From: Gemmatimonadota bacterium
Lineage (GTDB): Bacteria; Gemmatimonadota; Gemmatimonadetes; Gemmatimonadales; Gemmatimonadaceae
NCBI GenBank assembly: GCA_021324775.1
Contig: JAJPIM010000016.1
Span: 1 to 64,000 of the forward strand
DNA: 64,000 bases
Direction: 5' to 3'
Positions 25,651 to 34,703 of the stretch are shown piece after piece (position 1 is the first letter of the stretch; every line of letters starts with the position of its first letter). Below the pieces are notes generated by a model. It did not search any database, was not told where the DNA came from, and saw only the letters and a program-made list of their open reading frames with translations. Position numbers and translations under genes: made by a program.

Positions 25651-28359
25651 TTAGTCTGCGACCATCGTGATGGCGGGATCGACCCTCGCCGCGCGGCGCG
25701 CGGGGAGCAGGCAGGCGACGGCGGCGATCAGGATGAGGATGAAGGCCACGGCGGCGAACGTCAGCGGGTCGGTGGCGGAGACGCCGAAGAGGAGTGCCGA
25801 CATGAATCGCGTCGCCGCGAATGCCACGGTGAGTCCCACCGCGATGCCCGCGATGGCGACCGTCAATCCTTCGCGCAGGATCTGCGCGTAGACCTGCGTG
25901 GTGTCCGCACCCAGGGCGATGCGGACGCCGATCTCGCGCGATCGCCGCCCCACGGAGAACGCCATCACTCCGTAGATCCCGACGGCTGCAAGGACGAGTG
26001 CCAGCGCAGCGAAGAGACCGAGCAGCATCGCACGGAACCGGTTGGCCGACACGGATGCATCCATGAGGTCCCGCACCGTCCGGACCTGTGCGACCGCCAG
26101 CTCGGGATCGAGGCGCTCGACCGCCGTCCGGAGCGCTGCGGCCATGTCATCCGGCGGGACGGCGCCGCGCATGACGACCGCGAAGCTCCGGTACTGGCCC
26201 TGCGAGAACTGCGCGAACGGGAAGTACATCGCGGATGTGGCGCCACGTGCGAGGCCTTCGTACGGCACATCTCCGACCACGCCCACGATGGTGTATTCGT
26301 TCGGCGGCCCCTTGCCGCCCACATTCAGGCGTTGGCCCAGAGGATCCGAATGCGGGAAGAACCGCCGCGCCAGCTCCGTGCTGATCATGACCGTTTGCGG
26401 CCCGTTGCCATCGTCGCGGGCGTCGAAAACCCGCCCGCTGCGGAGGGGGATGCCCATGGCCGCGAAGTACTCGCCATCGACGGCGATGACATCGGCCAGC
26501 GGCGCGAACTCGAAGTCGGGGACGGGGTGCCCCGTGACGAAAAAGTCCGACGCGTATCCGACGTCGGGAGGCAGGCCGACGCTGGCGCTGGCGATCGCGA
26601 CTCCCGGTACGCTGCGGACGGCGGCGAGCAGGCGGTCGTGGAACCCGAGGATCTGTGATGATTGGCCGTAGTGCGCTTTGGGGAGCGCGATCGAGGCGGT
26701 GACCACACCATCCGCGTGCAGGCCCGTGTCTACGGCCAGCAACTTGCCGAGGCTTCGCACGAGAAGGCCCGCCGTGACGAGCAGCACGAGCGAGAACGCG
26801 AACTCGGCGCCGGCGAGGATACTCCGCACGTGGCGGCGGCCGCTCCCATCCGTGCTGCCGCGGGCGGCGGCGCCGATCCCGGTCGCGGGCCGTGCCGGTA
26901 CGCCAAGAAGGGCCGGTGCGAGGCCGAAGAGCAGGACGGTTCCCATGGAGACGGCCGCGGCGACCAGCAGCACCTGCGCGTCCACGCCGACCTGGAGGTC
27001 GCGCAAGAGCGCGAGACTCGGTGGCGCGCTCGCGACGAGTACACGCACGCCCCACACCGCGAGGAGCACGCCGGCGGCACCGCCGAGGAATGCCAGCAGC
27101 AGACTCTCGGTCACGAGCTGCCGGATGAGGCGGGCGCGGCTCGCGCCAAGTGCTGTCCGCACCGCGAACTCATGCTCGCGGCTCATCGCGCGGGCGAGCA
27201 TCAGGTTCGTCACATTGAGGCAGGCGATCAGCAGCACCAGCACGACGGCGGCCATGAGGACGAGGAGCGCGGGCCGCAGCGATTTCGACAACTGCTCCGA
27301 CACCGGCTTCGTGACGAACGTCCAGCGTGCCGGACCGCCCGGGAAATCCGAGCGGACACGCTCCGCGGCCCGGTCGAGCGCGCCCTGGAGCTGCGCTGGT
27401 GTGACGTCCGGCCGCACGCGTGCGATGCCCTGCCAGCCCCAAGGTCCCTGGCGCGAAGGTGTGGGCAGCATGTCGTTGAGCCAGATATCGGCGACCTCGC
27501 TGCGGGGAAACCAGACATTGGGCGGCATCACCCCGGTGACGGTGACTGGCGAGCCCTGGATGGTGAGTTGTTTCCCGACAATGGCCGGATCGCCACCCAG
27601 CCTGTCCTGCCAGAACCCGTAGCTCAGGATCACCTGCGCCGGGGCGCCTTGCGCATCATCGCCGGGCCGAAACACGCTCCCGAGGAGCGGACGGATGCCG
27701 AGCGTCGTGAAGAAGCCGGCGCCGACGGCCGTGCCAAACACTCGCTCCGCGCGATTGCCGACGACGAGCGAGAACCCATCGCTCGGCGCCATGTACGTCG
27801 CGATCGAGGAGAACACGGGGTCGTCGCGGAGCTCGCGGAAGTCCGCCATCGACAACGAGCCCATACCGCCTTCCGCCTTGTCATTGGTTTGATAGATGCG
27901 GAGGAGGTGCGCCGGTTGCGGGAACGGCAGCGGGCGCAGCAGGACGGCATTGAGCACCGTGAACATCGCCGTGGTCGCGCCGATGCCGAGTGCCAGCGTG
28001 ATACCGGCGACGGCCGTGAAGCCCGGGGTGTTGCGGAGCGCGCGGATGCCGTACCGGACGTCGCGCCAGAGGTCCGCGAGCAGATGACCCGACACGTGTT
28101 CGCCAGCCAGCGGGCCTGCCAGCGGGCCCGTGCCGGTGGCGGGCCGTTCCGTGGCGATGAGAGCGTTCGCCAGAACATCGCCGGCCAGCTCGTCGCGCAC
28201 GGTGCGGAGCGCGTCGTCTTCGGAGTGGCCGCGCGAGCGCAGGTCGGTGTAGCGATCCTCGAGGTGTTGGGCGAGTTCCTCGGTGATATCCGATTCGCGG
28301 CGGGCGCTCAGACCGAGAGGGGCCAGGCGCGCGTGGACATCGGCGCGCCAATCAGGCAC
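25651..28359 (-). CDS. ADOP-family MacB/FtsX-like permease, PadR-linked
   Basis: About 902 aa. An N-terminal cytosolic domain (about 1-80: LSARRESDITEELAQHLEDRY) typical of PadR-linked ADOP permeases precedes two MacB periplasmic core and FtsX units. The first unit (FRDFRYGIRALRNTPGFTAV-like: DVRYGIRALRNTPGFTAVAG; PLPFPQP) and the FtsX halves (ARAMSREHEFAVRTALGASR; SVGRRSREIGVRIALGAD) are clear. No ATPase gene adjoins it. Start GTG 28359 overlaps the PadR stop by 8 nt (GTGCCTGA); an in-frame GTG at 28389 would add 10 residues. It may act as a mechanotransmission or efflux permease. It is co-transcribed with PadR from the operator at 28.7 kb. Confidence 0.87.
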   Translation of the reverse strand: MPDWRADVHARLAPLGLSARRESDITEELAQHLEDRYTDLRSRGHSEDDALRTVRDELAGDVLANALIATERPATGTGPLAGPLAGEHVSGHLLADLWRDVRYGIRALRNTPGFTAVAGITLALGIGATTAMFTVLNAVLLRPLPFPQPAHLLRIYQTNDKAEGGMGSLSMADFRELRDDPVFSSIATYMAPSDGFSLVVGNRAERVFGTAVGAGFFTTLGIRPLLGSVFRPGDDAQGAPAQVILSYGFWQDRLGGDPAIVGKQLTIQGSPVTVTGVMPPNVWFPRSEVADIWLNDMLPTPSRQGPWGWQGIARVRPDVTPAQLQGALDRAAERVRSDFPGGPARWTFVTKPVSEQLSKSLRPALLVLMAAVVLVLLIACLNVTNLMLARAMSREHEFAVRTALGASRARLIRQLVTESLLLAFLGGAAGVLLAVWGVRVLVASAPPSLALLRDLQVGVDAQVLLVAAAVSMGTVLLFGLAPALLGVPARPATGIGAAARGSTDGSGRRHVRSILAGAEFAFSLVLLVTAGLLVRSLGKLLAVDTGLHADGVVTASIALPKAHYGQSSQILGFHDRLLAAVRSVPGVAIASASVGLPPDVGYASDFFVTGHPVPDFEFAPLADVIAVDGEYFAAMGIPLRSGRVFDARDDGNGPQTVMISTELARRFFPHSDPLGQRLNVGGKGPPNEYTIVGVVGDVPYEGLARGATSAMYFPFAQFSQGQYRSFAVVMRGAVPPDDMAAALRTAVERLDPELAVAQVRTVRDLMDASVSANRFRAMLLGLFAALALVLAAVGIYGVMAFSVGRRSREIGVRIALGADTTQVYAQILREGLTVAIAGIAVGLTVAFAATRFMSALLFGVSATDPLTFAAVAFILILIAAVACLLPARRAARVDPAITMVAD

Positions 28360-28684
28360 GGCCGGGCTCCGCGATCTTGCCGATGGCACGGACGAACTCC
28401 GCCCAGCTTTGGCGCTGCGCCTCGACGGCTGCGCGGCCCGCGGGAGTGATGTTGTAGTACCGTCGCCGACGCTGGCCGGCTTTCTCCACCCAGCGCCCGC
28501 GAATCCATCCGCGTCTTTCCATGCGATAGAGCAGCGGATAGAGCGACGAGACCTGGAACTGCACGACCCCGTCCGAGCGGGATTCGATCAGTTTGCTCAA
28601 CTCGTACCCGTGCCGCGCCTCGTAGCGCAGCAGGGACAGGATCAGGAACTCGGCGCTTCCCTTCTTGATCTCGCGTGGCAGCAT
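28352..28684 (-). CDS. PadR-family transcription regulator
   Basis: 110 aa. Winged-helix DNA-binding domain of PadR proteins: REIKKGSAEFLILSLLRYEA, RHGYELSKLIE, VSSLYPLLYRMERRGWI, and GRRRRYYNITPAGRAA-like (QRRRRYYNITPAGRAA). The ATG 28684 is 7 nt from a perfect TATATATG/CATATATA palindrome. It should repress its own promoter and the downstream permease gene, which overlaps its stop by 8 nt. Family effectors are usually small hydrophobic molecules; the ligand is unknown. Confidence 0.92.
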   Translation of the reverse strand: MLPREIKKGSAEFLILSLLRYEARHGYELSKLIESRSDGVVQFQVSSLYPLLYRMERRGWIRGRWVEKAGQRRRRYYNITPAGRAAVEAQRQSWAEFVRAIGKIAEPGRA

Positions 28685-28691
28685 GTGGTCA

Positions 28692-28712
28692 TATATATGA
28701 CTCACATATATA
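28692..28712. promoter_or_regulatory. PadR operator palindrome
   Basis: TATATATG, spacer ACTCA, CATATATA: a perfect 8-bp inverted repeat, only 8 nt before the PadR ATG, in an AT island of this GC-rich genome. PadR proteins bind AT-rich inverted repeats of this kind next to their own gene. The site overlaps the expected -10 or ribosome-binding zone, so repression by blocking is likely. Confidence 0.75.
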
Positions 28713-28770
28713 GAGCGCAAGTAGATCGCGAACAGCCGCCGCAGCGTTCGACGGCAACTACGGTTTTATC

Positions 28771-28808
28771 GGGGCCGGTCACGACCGGCCCCTGCCAGGG
28801 ACGAATTG
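28771..28808. repeat. Family-1 intergenic repeat, module B
   Basis: GGGGCCGGTC, AC, GACCGGCCCC (arms perfect, 28771-28792), followed by TGCCAGGGACGAATTG. It matches the 20-bp palindrome plus CTACCAGGGACGAATTCG tail found near 38.6, 41.3, 57.1 and 58.6 kb. It lies between the PadR operator and the second permease gene. Confidence 0.75.
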
Positions 28809-28946
28809 GGCGTGACGCTCTCAGGCCCCGCGGGCTACTGGTATTGCAACGCGGCGGCCGGGAGCAGCCGGAACACCGGGTAGCGGGTCTGGGGAAGCTG
28901 GATCCCGGTCGGGGTGATGTTGCCGGGCGCTGGGGAAGCTAGCGAA

Positions 28947-31364
28947 TCAGTTCGCGCGAAGGACCGTGAGTGGATCGGTACGGCTGGCGCGGAGCGCGGG
29001 CAGGAGTGTGCCGCAGAGCGCGGCGCCGATGATAACGCACGCGACGGCGATGTAATTCACGGGATCTCCGGCGGAGACGCCATACAACAGGCTAGCGGCG
29101 GCACGGCCCGCGCCGGTGGCTGCCACCAGACCGAGGGCGGTACCGATGGCGACGGCGCGCATCCCGCGCCCGACAATCGTGCGCTGCACCGCGCGTGGCG
29201 TCGCGCCGACCGCGACGCGGATCCCGATCTCGCGCTGGCGCTGCTCCACCACGTAGGCCAGAGTGCCATAAACACCCTGCACGGCGATCAGGAGCGCGCC
29301 CAGCGCGAACACCGCGAGCACGGCGGCGTCGAGGCGCTGTTGCGCCATCGCGGCAGAGTGGTATTCCGTGAGTGGTTTGACATTGCCAACCGGGATGAGC
29401 GGATCAGCGGAGGCGACGGCGGCGCGCATCGCGCGCGCCAACTGTGCCGGGCCGCCAGCGCCCCGGACCACCAGTGTCCCCCAGCGCATCCAGCTCTCGG
29501 TGTGTTGCACGTAGGGCAGATAGACCGCCGGGCGGTCGCCGGTGGTGAGCCCAGTGGTCTTGGTATCGCCCGCGATGCCGACGATGGTCGTCCACACCGG
29601 CGTGCCGGCGGCGCCGGGGCGTTTGATCCGGTGGCCGATCGGGGACCCGCCGGGCCACAGCGTGCGCGCGAGTGTCTCATTGACGATGGCGACCGGAATG
29701 CTGCGCTCATCGTCGGCATCCGTGAACCCCCGGCCGACGACGATCGGCACGTGCAGTGTGCCGAAGTAGTCACCCGCAACGGGCCGGACGGCGACACTCG
29801 TCTCGTTGCCGGGGGCAACCGGTGGTGCGCCTTCGACGACGATGCCCTGGCCGATGCTGGAGGCCGGTCCGAGGGGGAGGCCGACGACCGACCCCGCGGC
29901 CTCGATGCCGGGCGTCGCCGCGAGTTGCCGCATCACATCCCGAAAGACGCGCGTCTGGTCTGCGGCCTGGGTGTACCGCAACTCCGGCAGCACCAACTCG
30001 GCGGACATCACGTGGGATGGATCGAAGCCCAGCGTCACGTGCTCGAGCGCCACGAACGTGCGGCCGAGGAGCGCCGACAGCGACAGGACGACCACGGCCA
30101 TCCCAACCTCGGCGACGACGAGGCCACCGAGGAGCCGCTGCGCCGCTCGCGAATCGTGTCCCCGGGCGACCGCTCGCGCGCCGCCGCGCCGTGTGGCGCG
30201 GAGCGCATGGAGTACCGGCACCGTCATGAGCACGATGCCACTGGCGGCGACGATCGTGATCGCGAACGCGACAACCGGCCAGTCGATGCGGATCCCGGTG
30301 GCCCGCGGCAGTGACGCCGGGAGCACCGTGAGCAGCAGTGCCCGGCCTGCCACCGCGAGTGCGATGCCGATTGCGCCGCCGGCGACCGCGATGATGGCGC
30401 CTTCGGTGGCCAGCAATCTCGCGAGCTCGCGGGGCCGCGCGCCGAGGGCGACGCGCAACTCGACCTCCGGCCCGCGGGCGGCCGCGCGCGCGATGAGGAG
30501 ACCGACCAGGTTGGCGGTGACCAGTACGAGCACGATGGCCACGGCGCTCTCGAGCACGAGGATCGGCGTGCGGACCTGGCCGACGAGCGCGGACAGTAGT
30601 GGTTCCGGGACCGCGACCTTGCCGGTATTGGTCTTGGGGTATGCGCGGGTCAGGTCCGCGGAGATCGCCGCCAACTCGCGGGTCGCGCCGGTCCATGTGG
30701 CGCCTGGCGCGAGCCGCCCGACGATGTCAAACATGCCGGCCCCGCGGCCTAACGGGTCGAGCGCCCATGGCGTCTCGCTCGCGATGGGGAGCCAGAGGTC
30801 GATGTTGTCGCCGAATACGTCGGCCGTGGGTGGCATCACACCCACGATCGTCGACGGGCGGTCGTTGAGCGTGACCGTGCGGCCGATGATGGCGGGGTCG
30901 CTCGCGAACTGGCGGTTCCAGAACCCTTGGCTGATCACGGCGACGCGTGCGGCGCCCGGCTGGTTGTCGGCGGCGCCGAACGCGCGGCCGCGGACCGGCG
31001 ACTGTCCGAGCAGCGTGAAGAGACCCGGCTCGACGACACTGGCATTGAGGCGCTGGGGTTCACCCGATCCGACGAGATCGACATTCCACTGTCTCAGTAC
31101 CGCGGCGATGGATCCGACCGTGTGGCTTCGCTCGCGCAGGTCGACCGCATCCGGCACGCCGACCTGACCCGCCGCCGTTAGGAGCGCGACGCGCCCCGCA
31201 TCCGGATACGGGAGGGGGCGGAGGAGCACGCCGTGGACGATGCTGAAGACAGCCGTGTTGGCGCCGACGCCGAGTGCGAGCGTCACGATCGCGGCGATCG
31301 CGAACGCGGGATGGCGGCGCATCCCGCGCGCGGCGACCCGAAAATCCTGAAAGGCGTGTGGCAT
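28947..31364 (-). CDS. ADOP-family MacB/FtsX-like permease (second copy)
   Basis: 805 aa. It starts directly at FQDFRVAARGMRRHPAFAIA, so unlike the first permease it lacks the PadR-associated N-terminal domain. Two MacB-core plus FtsX units follow; the last FtsX segment is VVEQRQREIGIRVAVGATPRAV and it ends ASRTDPLTVLRAN, the usual C-terminus. No ATPase gene is next to it. ATG 31364. It lies about 260 nt beyond the PadR start, in the same direction, so it may be a separate transcript. Function (export or lipoprotein release) is inferred from the family. Confidence 0.87.
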   Translation of the reverse strand: MPHAFQDFRVAARGMRRHPAFAIAAIVTLALGVGANTAVFSIVHGVLLRPLPYPDAGRVALLTAAGQVGVPDAVDLRERSHTVGSIAAVLRQWNVDLVGSGEPQRLNASVVEPGLFTLLGQSPVRGRAFGAADNQPGAARVAVISQGFWNRQFASDPAIIGRTVTLNDRPSTIVGVMPPTADVFGDNIDLWLPIASETPWALDPLGRGAGMFDIVGRLAPGATWTGATRELAAISADLTRAYPKTNTGKVAVPEPLLSALVGQVRTPILVLESAVAIVLVLVTANLVGLLIARAAARGPEVELRVALGARPRELARLLATEGAIIAVAGGAIGIALAVAGRALLLTVLPASLPRATGIRIDWPVVAFAITIVAASGIVLMTVPVLHALRATRRGGARAVARGHDSRAAQRLLGGLVVAEVGMAVVVLSLSALLGRTFVALEHVTLGFDPSHVMSAELVLPELRYTQAADQTRVFRDVMRQLAATPGIEAAGSVVGLPLGPASSIGQGIVVEGAPPVAPGNETSVAVRPVAGDYFGTLHVPIVVGRGFTDADDERSIPVAIVNETLARTLWPGGSPIGHRIKRPGAAGTPVWTTIVGIAGDTKTTGLTTGDRPAVYLPYVQHTESWMRWGTLVVRGAGGPAQLARAMRAAVASADPLIPVGNVKPLTEYHSAAMAQQRLDAAVLAVFALGALLIAVQGVYGTLAYVVEQRQREIGIRVAVGATPRAVQRTIVGRGMRAVAIGTALGLVAATGAGRAAASLLYGVSAGDPVNYIAVACVIIGAALCGTLLPALRASRTDPLTVLRAN

Positions 31365-31655
31365 GTCGGTGGGAGCGAGAGGACGAAATCACGGCCGAGA
31401 GGGCCAATCACGGTGTAAAAGGCAATCGATATGCCATGTCCCGAATGCCTCATTGTGCGTGTGAGCAGGCATTTCACGCGCACGAGCGAAGCGGAGACGC
31501 TTGCTACTGTCCGGTTGTGGGAAACCCCGAGCCGGTATCGGACAGAGGTGGGGGCTGGTGATGGATTGGACAGCGCGACCCGTGGCGCTGGGGCGTGCGG
31601 GTCCCTAACGTAGCCGGACTTCAGCCGCGATCGTGACACCACATCCGGGGAGCGT

Positions 31656-33785
31656 ATGACGCGACGTCTGGCCCTTTACGAAGTACTACTCGCCGGAGTT
31701 GTGCTGGCCGGCGCCGTGGCGACCACCTCCGCGCAGGCGCAGGGCCGGCCGATTACGGAGCGCGATCTGCTCGCGTTCCACTGGGTGGCCGATCCGCAGA
31801 TATCGCCTGACGGGTCGCTCGTCGCGTACACCCTCGTGAGCGTCAACGACAAAGACAACCGGTACGAGACCTCGGTGTGGATGGTGCAGGCGCGGGCGGG
31901 TGCCGTGCCGCAGCGGCTCACCGGCGGCCCGCGCGACGCAGCGCCGAGATGGGCACCGGACGGGCGGACGCTGGCGTTCACCCGTGCGGCGGACGACACC
32001 TCCGCGGCGCAGATCTACCTCCTGTCGCTCGCGGGCGGAGAGCCGAGGAAGCTGACTGACGTGGCAAAGAGTGCGGGTCCGGCCGTGTGGTCGCCCGACG
32101 GGCACACGATCGCGTTCACGAGTTCGACACTGGCGCACGACACCGCGGCCTCGATGCGCGATTCGGCCTCGAAGAAACTACTGAGCGACGTGCACGTGAT
32201 CACGCGGGCGGAGTATCGCAGCAACGACCGGGGGTGGCTCGATCCATCGCGGCACGACCACATCTGGCGCGTGGATGCCACCGCGGCCGGCGAGGGACCG
32301 ATTGCGGCACAGCAGCTCACGTCCGGCGATTACGACGAGGGCGGGCTGGTGTGGAGCCGGGACGGCAGCACGATCATGTTCGCATCGGACCGGGTCGCGG
32401 AGCCGTACTATGAGAACCCGGACGCCGACGTGTACACCGTCCCGGCTGGCGGCGGCGCGATCGCGAAGCTGATCGACATCGACGGACCGATCCGTGGAGC
32501 GGTGCCGTCGCCGGACGGGCAGACCTACGTGTTTGCCGGGTGGATCAATCCCGCGCGCCGGCAGTCGTACACGCAGACCGGGCTGTTCCTGTACCGGCAC
32601 GGGGCCGTGGAGCCACTGACCCATGGCGGCGACGCCGAAGTGGGCAGCGCGCTGACCGGCGACCAGCATCCTCCTCGTGGCGGCGGCGCGAATCCGCTCG
32701 TGTGGTCCGCAGACGGGCGGAGCGTCGTGTCGGCCATGACCGCGCACGGGCGGTCGAACCTGATGCGGTTCGACATCGCGTCGGGGCACGCCGACTCACT
32801 CACGACGGGCGCACACGACGTCATCGCGTACACGGCGACACCTGATGGGACGCGGTTCGCGGTCACGATCGGCGATGCCGCGCAGATCGGAGACCTGTAT
32901 TCGCTCGACGCGGCGTCGCACACGCTGATCCAACTGACGCACGCCAACGATTCGCTCTGGTCGTCGCTGCGCGTGCCCGCACCGGAACGGATCACCTATC
33001 GCAGCTTCGACGGGACGCCAATCGAAGCGTGGGTCTACAAGCCGCCAGATTTCGAAGCGGGCAAGCGCTACCCGCTGATCCTCAACATCCATGGCGGCCC
33101 GCACGCCGCGTATGGCGAGACATTCTTCCACGAGGCCGCGGTGATGGCGGCGCGCGGCTACGTCGTCCTCACACCGAACCCGCGGGGCAGCACCTCGTAC
33201 GGCGAGCACTTTGGGAACATCATCCAATACCACTATCCCGGCGACGACTACCGGGACCTGATGATCGGCGTGGATACCCTCATCGCGCGCGGGTACATCG
33301 ACCCGCAACGGATGGGCGTGACGGGTGGGAGCGGGGGCGGCCTACTGACGAATTGGGTCGTGGGTCATACCCACCGGTTCGCGGCGGCCGTGTCGATGCG
33401 GTCGATCGCCGACTGGGCGGCGTGGTGGTATAGCGCCGATTTCACCCTGTTTCTCCCGTCCTGGTTCCGGGAGCCGCCGTTCCGGGATCCGGCGGACTAC
33501 GCGCGGCGGTCGCCGATCACCTACATCGAGCAAGTGACGACGCCGCTCATGCTGATCGAGGGCGAGGCGGACAGCCGCACTCCATCCGGGTCGGGCGGCA
33601 TGACCATGTTCCGGGCGCTCAAGGCGCTGCACCGGCCGACGGTGATGGTCTCATTTCCCGGGGAGACCCATGAGCTGTCGCGGTCCGGGAAGCCCCGGCA
33701 CCGGGTCGAGCGGCTGGCGCACATCCTGAACTGGTTCGACAAATACCTGCAGAACAAGTCCGTCGCCCAATACGACCAGCAATAG
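31656..33785 (+). CDS. Exported S9-family prolyl oligopeptidase-like peptidase
   Basis: 709 aa with a signal peptide (LALYEVLLAGVVLAGAVATTSAQAQ). Residues about 30-440 are a WD/PD40-type beta-propeller (repeated SPDG and WSPDG motifs). Residues about 460-700 are the alpha/beta hydrolase with nucleophile Ser559 in GVTGGSGGG, the Asp in EGEADSRTP and the His in PGETHELSR. Family members cleave peptides after Pro or acylated residues. GGGGAG precedes the ATG. It heads a plus-strand run of five exported or hydrolytic genes up to 38.6 kb. Confidence 0.9.
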   Translation: MTRRLALYEVLLAGVVLAGAVATTSAQAQGRPITERDLLAFHWVADPQISPDGSLVAYTLVSVNDKDNRYETSVWMVQARAGAVPQRLTGGPRDAAPRWAPDGRTLAFTRAADDTSAAQIYLLSLAGGEPRKLTDVAKSAGPAVWSPDGHTIAFTSSTLAHDTAASMRDSASKKLLSDVHVITRAEYRSNDRGWLDPSRHDHIWRVDATAAGEGPIAAQQLTSGDYDEGGLVWSRDGSTIMFASDRVAEPYYENPDADVYTVPAGGGAIAKLIDIDGPIRGAVPSPDGQTYVFAGWINPARRQSYTQTGLFLYRHGAVEPLTHGGDAEVGSALTGDQHPPRGGGANPLVWSADGRSVVSAMTAHGRSNLMRFDIASGHADSLTTGAHDVIAYTATPDGTRFAVTIGDAAQIGDLYSLDAASHTLIQLTHANDSLWSSLRVPAPERITYRSFDGTPIEAWVYKPPDFEAGKRYPLILNIHGGPHAAYGETFFHEAAVMAARGYVVLTPNPRGSTSYGEHFGNIIQYHYPGDDYRDLMIGVDTLIARGYIDPQRMGVTGGSGGGLLTNWVVGHTHRFAAAVSMRSIADWAAWWYSADFTLFLPSWFREPPFRDPADYARRSPITYIEQVTTPLMLIEGEADSRTPSGSGGMTMFRALKALHRPTVMVSFPGETHELSRSGKPRHRVERLAHILNWFDKYLQNKSVAQYDQQ

Positions 33786-33804
33786 CCCGTGGAAGGCGGG
33801 GCCA

Positions 33805-33822
33805 ACCGCCCCGGGGGGCGGT
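33805..33822. terminator. Possible GC-rich hairpin after S9 peptidase gene
   Basis: ACCGCCCC, GG, GGGGCGGT: 8-bp perfect arms with a 2-nt centre, 20 nt after the stop. No U-tract. It could be a weak terminator or an mRNA stabiliser. Confidence 0.4.
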
Positions 33823-33878
33823 GTGTCAAAGAAGGACGTCCGCACCAAGGCCATCCGAACGAAAGGAGCCATCCGACC

Positions 33879-34697
33879 ATGAGTGAGCAGCAGAGTGCAG
33901 AACGCCCTGAAATGCGTTCCTTTGCGACCCGCGGGGTGCGTGCGCACGCGGGGGTCGCGATCGTGGCGGGGGTGACAGTCCTGGCGATGGCCACCGCGCC
34001 GGTAGTGCTCCGGGCCCAGGGCGCGCCAGCGACGGGCGACGCAGTGATCCAGGCGATGCACGACCGGTACGCCAAGACCTGGTATCACACGCTGACCTTC
34101 ACCCAGAAAACCACGTTACGGACGCCCGCGGACACCATGGTCATCGAGACATGGAAAGAGGCGGCCATCCTGCCGGGCCGGCTGCGGATCGACATCCAGC
34201 GGGCGTCCGGCAACCTCACGGCGATCTACTCCGGAGACTCCCTGTTCATCGTCCGGGGGGACAGCACCGCGGGCCGGCAGGGACTGCGCAACATCCTGCT
34301 GATCATGGGATTCGACGTCTACGGCCAGCCCGCCGAGCAGACACTGGCCATCTTGCACGACCAGCACTATACGACGACCAGCGTGCGTGAAGACACATGG
34401 GAGGGGCGGCCGGTGTACGTGATCGGCGCGGCGCCGGGCGACACGCGGACCGCGCAAATCTGGATCGACAAAGACCGGCTCCTCTACGTGCGGAGCATCC
34501 AGCCGGACAGCCGGGACACGACCAAGACCAGCGAGTATCGTTTCGACAACTACGTGCAGGTGCCACACGGATGGCTCTCGGAGAAAGTTCTGGCGTTCGA
34601 GAATGGCAAACTGATCCAGCAGGAGGAATACCGGGATGTGCGCACGGACGGCCCGGTGGACCCGAAGATCTTCGTCCCGCCCGCGCCGAAGCACTGA
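33879..34697 (+). CDS. LolA/LppX-like exported lipoprotein-carrier fold protein
   Basis: 272 aa with a late signal (VAIVAGVTVLAMATAPVVLRAQG, about 27-47), then an incomplete barrel of long antiparallel strands (WYHTLTFTQKTTL, ETWKEAAILPGRLRIDIQRA, AQIWIDKDRLLYVRSIQ, GKLIQQEEYRDVRTDGPVDPKIFVPP). The pattern is that of LolA-like or outer-membrane lipoprotein-sorting proteins that carry lipid in a groove. AAGGAG lies about 11 nt before the ATG. The M61 peptidase gene starts 6 nt after the stop. Fold is likely; the carried lipid is unknown. Confidence 0.72.
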   Translation: MSEQQSAERPEMRSFATRGVRAHAGVAIVAGVTVLAMATAPVVLRAQGAPATGDAVIQAMHDRYAKTWYHTLTFTQKTTLRTPADTMVIETWKEAAILPGRLRIDIQRASGNLTAIYSGDSLFIVRGDSTAGRQGLRNILLIMGFDVYGQPAEQTLAILHDQHYTTTSVREDTWEGRPVYVIGAAPGDTRTAQIWIDKDRLLYVRSIQPDSRDTTKTSEYRFDNYVQVPHGWLSEKVLAFENGKLIQQEEYRDVRTDGPVDPKIFVPPAPKH

Positions 34698-34703
34698 CCG
34701 CTG

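Noticed and set aside
28914-30314. Long plus-strand frame opposite the second ADOP permease
   Set aside because: Arg/Asp-rich, no domain, and completely antisense to a clear permease.
33805-33822. Firm transcription terminator after the S9 peptidase
   Set aside because: Kept only at low confidence: the stem is short with a 2-nt centre and there is no U-tract.
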